A stretch of 35,626 bases of DNA from Fidelibacterota bacterium (GTDB taxonomy: Bacteria > Fidelibacterota > UBA2242 > JAOZSR01). Position 1 is the first letter of the stretch. The number at the start of each line of letters is the position of its first letter. A model generated the notes under the pieces. It did not search any database, was not told the DNA's origin, and worked only from the letters and a program-made list of their open reading frames with translations. The position numbers were made by a program, and so were the translations under genes. Shown piece after piece: positions 26,065 through 35,456 of the stretch. Where the stretch lies: NCBI GenBank assembly GCA_029939575.1, contig JAOZSR010000030.1, forward strand, positions 1 to 35,626, read 5' to 3'.

Positions 26065-26730
26065 TTACATTCCATAAATACTATCAAGATAATCTATTAA
26101 TGCCATTAATGCTTCGGCATAGGAATTATATTGTGTATCTGCAATAATCCAGGTTGTTTCATCTTCTACATCCAGAGCAATATCTAAAGGATTATATTGC
26201 AAATTTCCCTGTTCCTCTGCTAAAAAATCGGCCTGTTCCTGGGCAAGAGTTAATTCTCCTTCGTGATAGTAGCACATAGCCAGAATTATTCTAATATCCT
26301 GATAATTTATTAGCGGTTGATGTTCAAAATAATATGAGGGATTATTTTGCAGTAATTCTTTACAATAGACAATTCCTCCTAAATAATCTCCTGAAGCGTG
26401 ATAAGCAATAGCCAAGCCGGCAATGGGATCGTTAGTGTAATTTCCAAAGGATATTGCCAGATCAAAATTTGTAATTGAGTCATCCGGATCATTTAATAGT
26501 AATTTGCACCAACCTTTTCCATGAAATCCTAATTCATCTTCCGGTGCATCATAAATAATGTCACTAAATTTGGACAAAGCCTCATCATAATCCCCATTCA
26601 AAAAATATTCCCAACCTCTAAAGGCTACCTGATCAATAGAGGGTTTTGGCTCAGAATAAAATGAACAATCTGTTATCAGAAAAAATAGTGTAAAAAATAG
26701 TAGATTTAGATGTATTTTGTTATTTTTCAT
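26065..26730 (-). CDS. TPR-repeat lipoprotein
   Basis: This 221-residue protein has a signal peptide with lipobox LITDC at about residues 18-22, followed by three or four degenerate TPR helical pairs ('GWEYFLNGDYDEALSKFSDII', 'GWCKLLLNDPDDSITNFDLAI', 'AIAYHASGDYLGGIVYCKELL', 'AMCYYHEGELTLAQEQADFL'). It is acidic. TPR lipoproteins usually act as scaffolds in the periplasm or at the outer membrane. Its ATG overlaps the stop of the giant surface-protein gene (ATGA), so the two are translationally coupled, which suggests a joint role. No specific function can be assigned. Confidence 0.85.
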   Translation of the reverse strand: MKNNKIHLNLLFFTLFFLITDCSFYSEPKPSIDQVAFRGWEYFLNGDYDEALSKFSDIIYDAPEDELGFHGKGWCKLLLNDPDDSITNFDLAISFGNYTNDPIAGLAIAYHASGDYLGGIVYCKELLQNNPSYYFEHQPLINYQDIRIILAMCYYHEGELTLAQEQADFLAEEQGNLQYNPLDIALDVEDETTWIIADTQYNSYAEALMALIDYLDSIYGM

Positions 26731-29700
26731 TTCAGAAGCACCATTTTCTTAGATTTATAAAATTGTCCATATTGCAGGCGGTAAATATACATACCACTGG
26801 CTACTTTTTTCCCGGATGAATTAGTTGAATTCCAGACTGTTGTATAATATCCAGGCGTATGAGGCTTGTTAATAAGTTTAACAACTTCCCGACCAAGCAG
26901 GTCATAAACTATCAGTGATGTGTGCTCCCGGAACATTCCATTACCTTTTTCTGGTAAACTGAAATTAATTTTAGTATTTGGATTAAAGGGATTGGGGTAA
27001 TTTTGTGAAAGTGCGACTTTGGTCGGAATACAAATCGGTTCCTGAGGAGAATCTCCTGCAATTTTATACTCTCCCAATGAAGAAGTATAAATCCAAAAAG
27101 CAGAGTGATTTTCATCGGTAAATGTTTCGATATATTCCCAGCCTTTAATTGTTTTATGAAAAATTCCCGGCCTGTTATTTTGAATAGATGCATCAGTCTG
27201 TCTGAATATTAATTTAGCTGTTTTGTTTAAATTCTTTTGAGGTCCGCTAAATTTATAGGAAGGTTGAGATGTTTCCTCAGCTATTTTTGCTAATTTATTA
27301 TTTGCTGTTTTATAGATTTTTGCGTCAGGTAAACATAAAATATAATTATCTCGGTTGAGACTATTATCCGGAATGATCAGGGTAACCAGAGAATCAGGAC
27401 TGGAAACAGTTCCACCTTTTGAAGCGAATATTCCGGTTGCAGAAAATTCATAATTGGTAGTTCCCGAATTTCCTGTAGTATCTCTGGCTGTAATTATTAC
27501 CGGAAAAATGTTTGTATATCTGACACGATGTCGACAAAAATATGGCGCAGGTGTTATAGAATCAATTAAAGTGACTTCTTTATCGTCATAATCAATAAAA
27601 ACAGAGTCAACCGAAATAATTTCTTCTTTAGGAAAGAAGTAAAAATCAAGATATTCGGAAGCAACCGGATTTTGGAAAATACCAATATTAAAAGTTGGTG
27701 GAATTGCATCCCGAAAAAATATTTTGAAAGTATCGGTATCAGTAATTCCACTAGTATCTGTTACCGAAAGATAAATTGAATCATTGCCGACGTAATTTAC
27801 AGGGGGAGTAATAAGTAAAGTGTCTGATTGATTGTTAATTATTTGCGAGGTATCTGCTTTGAATTCCCAAATTAATTCTGAGAAATCATTATCAGGATCA
27901 AAGATATAATCTTTTAGGAGTATTGTAAACACTGTATCTTGATTAGATACTGTATCCGGATGGCTATAAAGGACTGGCGGATCATTCACCGGAATAATAT
28001 CAACAGTAAAATTCTCAGAGGTCTGCGCATTATCAGGATCATTAACGGTAAAGGAAAAATATCCCAAACTATCATCATTCAGATTGGCCCAGAATTTATG
28101 CAATCCCGTATCCCCGAGAAAGGTATGAAAAACTGTGCCGGAATCTTTGGAAATAGTAATTGTCAATTCTGAATTTAGATTATCAATATCCTGTACAAGG
28201 CTAAATAGCGAATCATGATTAATATAAAGTGAATTATCTTCATAGAAATTTGTATCAGGAACAGATAAAATAACGGGAGCGTCATTTACCGGCAAAATTG
28301 AAATAAAACCAGAAGAAGAGTCTGTAGCATGATTAGTATCATAGACACTATATTCAAGTCTCAGATGATTTATAAATTTATCTGGCTTCCCGTATAAAAA
28401 AACTTCTTTTCGGAGTGAATCCCACTCAGCATATAAATAATTGGTATCTGTAGATTGCACTGACCAGGAAAGTAATGAATCATGACACTCCACATCAGAT
28501 ACATAATCATCCAGGCTAAAGTAGAGAGAATCATCTTCATTAAACAGAGTATCCGGAATGTTACTGATTTGAGGAGGATCATTTACTGGTTGTAATTCTA
28601 TTGGTAATTTTACGGTTGATGTATCTTCACCGTCAGATATATTAACCAATAATGTATCAATTCCATACCAATCCTGATTACTATTTAGCATGTAAATATT
28701 ATGGCTAACCAAAATGATTGGATGGATAAAAATTCCATCAGAAAGCGTCCATTGAAGAAGGGAATTCGGAGATTCCAGGTCATACACCAGGGTATCATAG
28801 TTATTTAAATTTAATTTAAAGGCCACATCCTCAAATAAAGTATCATCCATTGTAAAATATTTCGGAACAATCGGAGCATCATTTATTGGTAGTACTGAAA
28901 TGTAATTGCTATCAAGAGTTGTCAATTGTGAAGTGTCTTTAACAGAATAATAAACCATTATCGAATCACCAAAATAATTTGGTTGAGCGGAAAAAATAAC
29001 AGTTCTATCCTGGTTATTGAGGACAAGTGTTAGAGAATCTTTATCTCCTGGAAACAGGTTGGATTTTGTAAAAGGATCAAAACTTATCTGCCATTCCATA
29101 GATTCTATAGGTGAGTCAACATCTGTTACAAGTGTATCAAGACTAATTTTTAAACTCTCGTCCTCATTAAAATGAAATAATGGATTTAATGAAAATTGGG
29201 GTGCATCAGGAATGTTTGAAAAAATTACTTTTATATCTCCGGTTGTCGTGTCTTTTTCATCAAAAACCGAGATAGTTAAAAATTCTGAGCCAAACCAATT
29301 TGTATCCGGTGTAATAAAAATCGAGTCATTTTGTATTTCAGTAAAAAGATTTTCAGTACTTGATATCAACCAGCCTAATGTATCAATTTCGTCATCCTGA
29401 TCGGAAACGTATTGCTTAAGGGTATCAATTAAAACAATCATTGTTGTATCTTCAAATCCGGATATTGCCGGGAAAGTGGCCAGAACAGGAGGGAAGTTGT
29501 ATTTTTCGACACTAATTGAAATTGTATCAAGTGCTATCGAGCCGGATGTATCTTCGATGCTTACAATTAATCGTTTATTGGTAAATTCTGTTTTTAATCC
29601 AGGTTCCAGAATAAGATTGTTTAATGAATCAAGAGAGATATTCAGGTCATAATCAAGAGGTACAAAGTCTGTTGTATAAGAATAGGTAAGACTATCAGGT

Positions 29701-31904
29701 GGATCGTCAATATCATTGGAAAAATCCGGAAGAGGGATTGTCAATAAAGTAGTACTTAAAAATGTGGTATCCTGAAAAATCGTCCATGTTGGCGGATCAT
29801 TAACAGGCAAAATATTAATAGCAAAAATATTGGTGTCAGAAAGAGTTGAATCAGCAACAATTACAGAAAGGGTATCCAAACCAAACCAATTTTTTTCAAT
29901 AGTAATAATTGCTGAATCCTTAAATATTTCAGAACTGGTGTGATCACTGCTTAAAATATTCCAAGATAGTGAATCAACATTATTATCTACATCAGTTACA
30001 CGGTGATTCCAATCATGAAATAGGATAGTTATAGGACAATCTTCGTTAGAAATTGTATCCGGTAAAGCCATTAATACCGGCGCATCGTTTGTGTTTTGGA
30101 CATGTATTCTGAAATTCTGGGTTGCTACGCCACCATTTCCATCATTAACAGATAATACAACACTGTCAACACCTACATCCTGATTTAAAGGAGTTCCCGT
30201 CAATTCACCACTTAAGCTATCCAAATTTATCCATGCCGGAGATCTTACCAGGTGGTATAAAATGGTACCTTGCCCGTCATCTGTTGAATTAGCATCATAA
30301 ATATAAGCAACATCTTCCTGTGCAATTGTATCCGGCTGAGTTTCAAACTCCGGAATAGTATTATGTACGGTTAAAAAATAGTCCAGAGTATCGGAGCGAC
30401 CAAAATTGTCAGCAATATCAATATTTACCTGGAATGTCCCAACCTCATTATTTATCGGTGTACCTTCCAAACCGGTTGTGTCTTGATTAAAATCTAAAAA
30501 GGGAGGAAGATTTGTAGTTGAATATTGATATGTGACATTTTGATCAATAGGAATTCCAAATAATTGTAAATATGAAGAATCTTCAAATACTGAATCAATT
30601 GGTATATTAAATTCTAAACTGGCAATCTGAGCCTGATTGGTATTACCAAAAGCCCCCATATTGATTTGGTCACCATTAGGCTCCGGTTCATTACTATATT
30701 GAAATACTGGATTTCCATTATTAATTGCCGGGGAAGTGCTTTGAAGATGAAAATTTAGTGTATCCGGGAAAATAAAATCCGGATTTCCTGACAGATTTCC
30801 ATCAATCCCATTTAAATCGGTAAGGCCGACATAATCTGTGGAATTATTTCCAAGTAAATTATACTGAATATTGAGATTTGAAGGAGAATGAGAGGTTACA
30901 ATTCCCCCTAATCCGTTATTATTTGAAATTATGTTATTTATAATATTTGCTGTTACTTGCGAATTATTTATGATAATTCCTTCGTTACCATAAGATATTG
31001 AATTGTTTTCTATTGTAATCACGGATTGATCATTTCCGGAGATTAATTGATTGGCTTCACAAATAATATTATTTTTTATTGTTGGTGATGAAGGACCAGA
31101 GCAAAAAATGTTAATATTATTCTGAATTATTTTATTATGGCTTATGAGAGGAGCGCCATCAATAATTTTAATTGCAGCCACATTTGCACCGACTCCGGAA
31201 TTGTTAATTGTAAATCCGGTGATCACAGAATTATCATTTATAGTTATAATGTCGGTAGCGCTGGAATCTCCGGTAATTGTTGTCTGTGTCCAACCTGAAT
31301 CCGAGGTTATATAGGTATTTTTATAAGAGGTATTAATTGTGTCATTATAAGTACCTGGTAAAACCCTGATAGTATCTTGCTGATCACATAAATCAATTGC
31401 ACGCTGAATTGAGGAAAATGGAAAATCAAAAGTTCCGTTATTTGAAAGATCATTTCCCTTAGGAGAGATATACCAAACCGGATTTGGATTTTTTTCCACA
31501 ATATAAACTGAGTCACTAAAGTCTGAACTGATATTTCCAAAGGAATCAATAGCTTCAATTTTGAATTTATAGAAATCAGAAGGTAGATCCGGAATAATCC
31601 AGTTGTATAGACTATCATTGATTACCGATGAATCTATCAGGACTAAATTGGGTGTGCTAATAGATGTATAATATATTTTTATAGGATTAGTGGCAAAACT
31701 TGAATCAGTCGCTATCCATTGAATAGAAATATTATTTGTATAAGTAAATGTATCAGCAATAACAGGATTTGTTATTTCTAATTCAGGATGAACTCCATCA
31801 AGAATTTTTTTAGCAGAAATCAGTTCATCGGATATGAGTTCCCCATAAACATTCAATGTGAATGCAAGAACTAATAATATTCCAATGGCGATATATTTCT
31901 TCAA
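26727..31904 (-). CDS. giant surface protein: beta-helix, cadherin-like repeats, T9SS-type tail
   Basis: This is a 1725-residue exported protein. In order it has a signal peptide; an Ig-like module (about 38-138, 'IQWIATDSSF'); a right-handed beta-helix opening with 'WYISPKGNDLSNNGTFDFPF' (about 140-420); two putative-Ig domains (about 428-608); about seven tandem cadherin-like repeats of roughly 100 residues, most of them ending in NDPP or NDAP (about 608-1404); a linker; and a C-terminal FlgD-like sorting domain with 'QNYPNPFNPNTKINFSLP', ending 'GMYIYRLQYGQFYKSKKMVLLK'. That tail predicts type IX-like secretion and attachment. Coordinates use the first TTG. The ribosome site GAGGA (31923-31927) is better placed for an AUU at 31913, giving MKNLKKYIAIG. 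A role in adhesion or surface layers is inferred. Confidence 0.9.
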   Translation of the reverse strand: MKKYIAIGILLVLAFTLNVYGELISDELISAKKILDGVHPELEITNPVIADTFTYTNNISIQWIATDSSFATNPIKIYYTSISTPNLVLIDSSVINDSLYNWIIPDLPSDFYKFKIEAIDSFGNISSDFSDSVYIVEKNPNPVWYISPKGNDLSNNGTFDFPFSSIQRAIDLCDQQDTIRVLPGTYNDTINTSYKNTYITSDSGWTQTTITGDSSATDIITINDNSVITGFTINNSGVGANVAAIKIIDGAPLISHNKIIQNNINIFCSGPSSPTIKNNIICEANQLISGNDQSVITIENNSISYGNEGIIINNSQVTANIINNIISNNNGLGGIVTSHSPSNLNIQYNLLGNNSTDYVGLTDLNGIDGNLSGNPDFIFPDTLNFHLQSTSPAINNGNPVFQYSNEPEPNGDQINMGAFGNTNQAQIASLEFNIPIDSVFEDSSYLQLFGIPIDQNVTYQYSTTNLPPFLDFNQDTTGLEGTPINNEVGTFQVNIDIADNFGRSDTLDYFLTVHNTIPEFETQPDTIAQEDVAYIYDANSTDDGQGTILYHLVRSPAWINLDSLSGELTGTPLNQDVGVDSVVLSVNDGNGGVATQNFRIHVQNTNDAPVLMALPDTISNEDCPITILFHDWNHRVTDVDNNVDSLSWNILSSDHTSSEIFKDSAIITIEKNWFGLDTLSVIVADSTLSDTNIFAINILPVNDPPTWTIFQDTTFLSTTLLTIPLPDFSNDIDDPPDSLTYSYTTDFVPLDYDLNISLDSLNNLILEPGLKTEFTNKRLIVSIEDTSGSIALDTISISVEKYNFPPVLATFPAISGFEDTTMIVLIDTLKQYVSDQDDEIDTLGWLISSTENLFTEIQNDSIFITPDTNWFGSEFLTISVFDEKDTTTGDIKVIFSNIPDAPQFSLNPLFHFNEDESLKISLDTLVTDVDSPIESMEWQISFDPFTKSNLFPGDKDSLTLVLNNQDRTVIFSAQPNYFGDSIMVYYSVKDTSQLTTLDSNYISVLPINDAPIVPKYFTMDDTLFEDVAFKLNLNNYDTLVYDLESPNSLLQWTLSDGIFIHPIILVSHNIYMLNSNQDWYGIDTLLVNISDGEDTSTVKLPIELQPVNDPPQISNIPDTLFNEDDSLYFSLDDYVSDVECHDSLLSWSVQSTDTNYLYAEWDSLRKEVFLYGKPDKFINHLRLEYSVYDTNHATDSSSGFISILPVNDAPVILSVPDTNFYEDNSLYINHDSLFSLVQDIDNLNSELTITISKDSGTVFHTFLGDTGLHKFWANLNDDSLGYFSFTVNDPDNAQTSENFTVDIIPVNDPPVLYSHPDTVSNQDTVFTILLKDYIFDPDNDFSELIWEFKADTSQIINNQSDTLLITPPVNYVGNDSIYLSVTDTSGITDTDTFKIFFRDAIPPTFNIGIFQNPVASEYLDFYFFPKEEIISVDSVFIDYDDKEVTLIDSITPAPYFCRHRVRYTNIFPVIITARDTTGNSGTTNYEFSATGIFASKGGTVSSPDSLVTLIIPDNSLNRDNYILCLPDAKIYKTANNKLAKIAEETSQPSYKFSGPQKNLNKTAKLIFRQTDASIQNNRPGIFHKTIKGWEYIETFTDENHSAFWIYTSSLGEYKIAGDSPQEPICIPTKVALSQNYPNPFNPNTKINFSLPEKGNGMFREHTSLIVYDLLGREVVKLINKPHTPGYYTTVWNSTNSSGKKVASGMYIYRLQYGQFYKSKKMVLLK

Positions 31905-31933
31905 ATTCTTAATTCTGATTTTTCCTCATTAAC

Positions 31934-32932
31934 CTATTTTCCAGCGCTTTCTTCTACTGCTCCGATTTTTATACGAGCCTGACTGGTGTAAGTATTAGGC
32001 AGGGCAGTACCAAAATCCCAGGTAATCGCTTTTGCTCCGGGTGAAATCGATTCTCCGAAATTACCTGAAATATTAGCGACATTACATTGGGTCCAGGTAT
32101 TGCCATTGTCTTCACTGTAATAGGGAGTAATTGTATATGTACCGGCAGGATTTCCTGTAAATGTATAATTTATAGTTACCATTTTTAAGCCATCTGTACT
32201 TTGTTGAAATGTAACAGATGTAATCTGGAGGATATAAGCAGTAGCAGAGACTTCATTAGAGGCGATAGATTCATTATTTAGAGAATCAACGGCAGTTATT
32301 ACATAATAGTAGGTTGAGTCGTGAGAAACAACGGAATCTGCATAAGAAGTATTGGGAACACTAACAGTGTCAATTCTGTTGGAAAGGATTACAGATACAC
32401 TGGCACTTGTCGAGCGATAAACAAAATAATTTGCTACATCTGCTTCACTGGAACTATCCCAGGACAGATTGATTTTGTGATCTTCGGTACTTGCAGCCAG
32501 GTTTGTTGGCTCGGCTGGTGGTCCGTCAATTTTAAAAACAGCATCTGATGTATCGGCAGAACCTAACCCAAAGGAATCAATTGCAGTTATTTTAAATAAT
32601 ACTGTCAGTGATGGATCGTTTGGAATTTCCCACCTGTAAGTTCCTGAATTTGCAACATTATTTTCTACAAGGTTGAAAGTTGCTCCACTATCAGAGGAAT
32701 AATACAATCCCATAGGAGTACTTCCAAAACTGGAATCCGTAGCAGTCCAGGTTACATTAGTTGAGTCTCCAATTTGGAAAATTTCGCCACCATTAGGCGC
32801 TGTGATTGTTGCGGTTGGTACACTGGAATCAAGAATTCCTGCTAAAGAAATTCCCGATGCAGTTACCTGTGCGAAAATGCCGGGACTTAACAGCATTACA
32901 ATTAGTAAAATTTTTACGATTTTGTTCTTCAT
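31934..32932 (-). CDS. secreted Ig-like/FN3 surface protein
   Basis: This 332-residue exported protein has a signal peptide ending near 'GIFAQ'. Three modules follow: an Ig-like domain (about 37-135, 'ITAPNGGEIFQIGDSTNVTW'), one fibronectin type III domain (about 138-232), and a C-terminal domain of about 98 residues ('VTFQQSTDGLKMVTINYTF...ISPGAKAITWDFG'). The Ig module is paralogous to the start of the 1725-residue neighbour, and the last two modules are paralogous to the end of the 639-residue neighbour. It has no sorting tail or lipobox. GAGAGG lies 6 bases before the ATG. It sits between the two larger surface genes in one operon. Confidence 0.88.
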   Translation of the reverse strand: MKNKIVKILLIVMLLSPGIFAQVTASGISLAGILDSSVPTATITAPNGGEIFQIGDSTNVTWTATDSSFGSTPMGLYYSSDSGATFNLVENNVANSGTYRWEIPNDPSLTVLFKITAIDSFGLGSADTSDAVFKIDGPPAEPTNLAASTEDHKINLSWDSSSEADVANYFVYRSTSASVSVILSNRIDTVSVPNTSYADSVVSHDSTYYYVITAVDSLNNESIASNEVSATAYILQITSVTFQQSTDGLKMVTINYTFTGNPAGTYTITPYYSEDNGNTWTQCNVANISGNFGESISPGAKAITWDFGTALPNTYTSQARIKIGAVEESAGK

Positions 32933-32980
32933 CTTTTACCTCTCGTTTTTAATTTTATTTTATTCAAATCTATTTTAATC

Positions 32981-34900
32981 CTAATCATTTGTTGTAACAG
33001 TGATTTTCATTTTGGCTTGTTCAGAAAAAATATCATTCATCTCACTTCCAAGATTCCAGATTAAATGCTTATTAGTTCCGGGTAAAACATTATTCCCAAC
33101 ATCACCGGATATTATTGTCAATTCTGTCCAACCGGAAGTCGTATCCGGCTGAACATGAGGGATGACAGTATAATGTGTTGTGTCATGCCCTGTGAAAGTA
33201 TAATATATATCTATTAATGTGCTTCCATCTGTTCTTTGTGCAAAATTTACATTAGTAACTTCAATAAAAATTGCAGAAACACTAAATTCATTAGATTCAA
33301 TAGATTCATTTCCAGCTGTATCTACTGCAGTAATTGTATAAAAATATTTAGTTCCATGTTGAATAGAACTATCGATCAAAGTTGTATCAGGAGCATAAAT
33401 TTTACCTATAAAATATACTGAATCAGCCCAAACTCCCGTTAAATCAGATTTATAGATATTGTAATAAACAAGATCAGATTCCGGGTTTGAATTCCACTTG
33501 AGATTGATTGCTTGCACAGAATCAGTTACAGTCAATCCCTGTGGACTGTCAGGCGCCTGGTTATCGTAAGGAATATCAGATACTTCGTTTGAAAATTGGC
33601 TTTCATCTCCGGTTGTATCAATTGCGGTAATTCTATAATAATAAGTTTGTCCGTTTGTTAGAATAGAATCTGTATAACTTGTATCAATTCCGGGACTGGC
33701 TATTATAGAATCTATGAGAGTTGTTGCCGGAGAGACAGTATCTCTGTATATTTTATATTTGTGAAGATAATTTTCTGTATTACCGGTCCATGATAATGTG
33801 ATCATTTTGTTGGCAGCTACAGTGCTTAAATTTTCCGGAGCCAATACCAGGGGGAATCCTCTGGGTTGTTCAACTGCACCTATATCAGGATTTGATGATA
33901 TTGGGTCCGGCCTTGTATTTCCATAAATATCATTTGCAGGAGAATTATAAACAATTCCATTAATTTCAACTGAAATTGCGCCAGCGCCAATACAAGGGGA
34001 TTCATTACTCAGATTGAAATCTGTTCCAATCATATTTTGAAATCTGGGATCAGTATTGATGTTATTATTAGAGAAATCCAAAAAACCGCTTTCGCCATTT
34101 TCTACCATAATTTCCCCACCCTGAATATTGCATCTGACAGCTATCAGGGAATCCGGTTCACCGGAAGAGCTAAAGGAAATTTCCTGTGGGGAATTATTCC
34201 ATATAATTGAGTTAATCAGAATTGGATCAGAACCACTTTTGCAGTAAATAGAGCCACCGCTGAACGAGGCGCTATTATTTGACATCGTTGAATTTTGTAA
34301 AACAAAGGCCGAGTTAAATGCATAAATTCCACCACCATAGGCATTGCAGGTGTTGTCACTTATGATTGAATTTTTAATAAGTGGATTACTATTTCCGGCA
34401 TAAATTGCTCCTCCTCTGGATGAGGCGGAATTATTAATAAGTTTCACATTTTCAATCTTAGCATCAGATTGGGTAAAACAATAAATGCCACCACCATATA
34501 AGGTCGCCTCATTTTCTTTAATTATCAGGTTTGTTAAAGAGGGTGATGAAGCATCTTTACAAAAAATTCCACCACCTCGTGATGCCGAGCCATTCATTAT
34601 TGTAAAACCTGATAAAATAGCTGTATTACTCTCACCATTTTCAAAGGTAACTACACTTGCGACATTATTTCCGTTTATTATTGTTTGAATAATATCAGTT
34701 GTATCTGCAGAATTAGAATATTGAGATGTTAGGAGAATATTTTTTCCATTAAAGTTAATATTTTCGGTATAGGTTCCATTATTTACAAGAATGGTATCAC
34801 CATTTGTTGAGGCATTGATTCCTTCTGTAATAGTTGCAAAATCAGCAGGAATATTAATTATATTTGCTGATAGAGGAGTTGCAAATAGTAGTAGTAACAA
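32981..34900 (-). CDS. secreted beta-helix/FN3 surface protein
   Basis: This is a protein of about 639 residues with a parallel beta-helix (about 12-340) built from 'GGGIYC'-type turns resembling polymorphic outer-membrane repeats ('SRGGGIFCKDASS', 'LYGGGIYCFTQSD', 'SRGGAIYAGNSN', 'AYGGGIYAFNSA', 'FSGGSIYCKSGSD'). Two FN3 domains follow (about 352-445 and 447-543), then the same C-terminal domain of about 95 residues as the next gene. The frame has no ATG or GTG start. The TTG used here would leave a signal peptide with no charged residue. An in-frame ATA at 34933, with CAGG upstream, gives a better signal (M-VFSSKN-hydrophobic-PLSA). It heads the 16.5 kb run of surface and envelope genes. 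The substrate or ligand is unknown. Confidence 0.86.
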   Translation of the reverse strand: MLLLLFATPLSANIINIPADFATITEGINASTNGDTILVNNGTYTENINFNGKNILLTSQYSNSADTTDIIQTIINGNNVASVVTFENGESNTAILSGFTIMNGSASRGGGIFCKDASSPSLTNLIIKENEATLYGGGIYCFTQSDAKIENVKLINNSASSRGGAIYAGNSNPLIKNSIISDNTCNAYGGGIYAFNSAFVLQNSTMSNNSASFSGGSIYCKSGSDPILINSIIWNNSPQEISFSSSGEPDSLIAVRCNIQGGEIMVENGESGFLDFSNNNINTDPRFQNMIGTDFNLSNESPCIGAGAISVEINGIVYNSPANDIYGNTRPDPISSNPDIGAVEQPRGFPLVLAPENLSTVAANKMITLSWTGNTENYLHKYKIYRDTVSPATTLIDSIIASPGIDTSYTDSILTNGQTYYYRITAIDTTGDESQFSNEVSDIPYDNQAPDSPQGLTVTDSVQAINLKWNSNPESDLVYYNIYKSDLTGVWADSVYFIGKIYAPDTTLIDSSIQHGTKYFYTITAVDTAGNESIESNEFSVSAIFIEVTNVNFAQRTDGSTLIDIYYTFTGHDTTHYTVIPHVQPDTTSGWTELTIISGDVGNNVLPGTNKHLIWNLGSEMNDIFSEQAKMKITVTTND

Positions 34901-34933
34901 GTAGAAAATAATATTTTTTGAGGAAAAAACTAT

Positions 34934-35254
34934 TTTTTGCCTGTGAGTATTATGCTTATTTTTTATTAAAAATGCCAGAAATTATCCCCTGTTTTTCAAT
35001 TCCTTGACTACCTAAATAATTTAACACTATATTACTAAATAATTGTGATTTAAATCAAGAGGGAATTTGAGAATTTTTCCGGAAGAAATAATCTCAAAAA
35101 ATCAATTATGGGAGTGATACTTTTTTAGGCTCTATGTGATTTATAGTGGGTAAAATCTCTTTATGAAACAAAAAATTGATACACGCAGGAGAAATGATTT
35201 GGGAGGTCGGTAGTGAATGGAAATTTTAAAACCAGTTAAGCGTTTGTCATCAAT
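34934..35254. other. gene-free leader region upstream of the surface-gene run
   Basis: This is AT-rich sequence with no supportable gene. It should contain the promoter for the surface-gene operon, but I cannot place -35/-10 boxes with confidence. A 16-codon open frame at 35163-35213 has no ribosome site and is not called as a gene. Confidence 0.4.
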
Positions 35255-35456
35255 TTTGAATTGCCACGAGATTTATCTCGTGGATTCAAAAAATTCTAAT
35301 AAACGGTTCGGGGTTTTAACCCCGAGTCTTTGAAAGAGAATATCAAATTACAATCCTATATTGAAAAAACTCCCGGGCGGATAAATTGATGGGCTAAAGC
35401 CCTTGTTAACTTGTATAATATTTATATCCACGAGTTGAAACTCGTGGCAATTCAAA
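35255..35456. repeat. palindrome-rich composite element with inverted termini
   Basis: The element starts with TTTGAATTGCCACGAG (35255-35270) and ends with its exact reverse complement (35441-35456). Inside are four hairpins: CCACGAG/CTCGTGG (35264-35283), TCGGGGTT/AACCCCGA (35308-35325), GGGCT/AGCCC (35391-35402) and CCACGAGTT/AACTCGTGG (35428-35447). It has no reading frame. The form suits a REP/REPIN or MITE-like non-autonomous element mobilised in trans, for example by a REP-associated tyrosine transposase. No transposase is in the window. Confidence 0.65.

Noticed and set aside
25349..26730. Zorya-type defence system suggested by the MotB-like protein
   Set aside because: There is no ZorA/MotA-like gene and no ZorC, ZorD or ZorE partner; the neighbours are envelope genes and the SNF2 helicase is 14 kb away in a separate operon.
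28000..31000. CRISPR-like or recent tandem DNA repeats in the giant gene
   Set aside because: Repetition exists only at protein-motif level; the DNA copies are too diverged and unevenly spaced.
31905..31929. ATG at 31929 as start of the giant gene through a frameshift
   Set aside because: That ATG opens a six-codon frame ending in TAA; the in-frame ATT or TTG explains the signal peptide without an indel, though a consensus error cannot be excluded.
35163..35213. 16-codon arginine-rich mini-ORF
   Set aside because: No ribosome site and no conservation evidence; too short to support.
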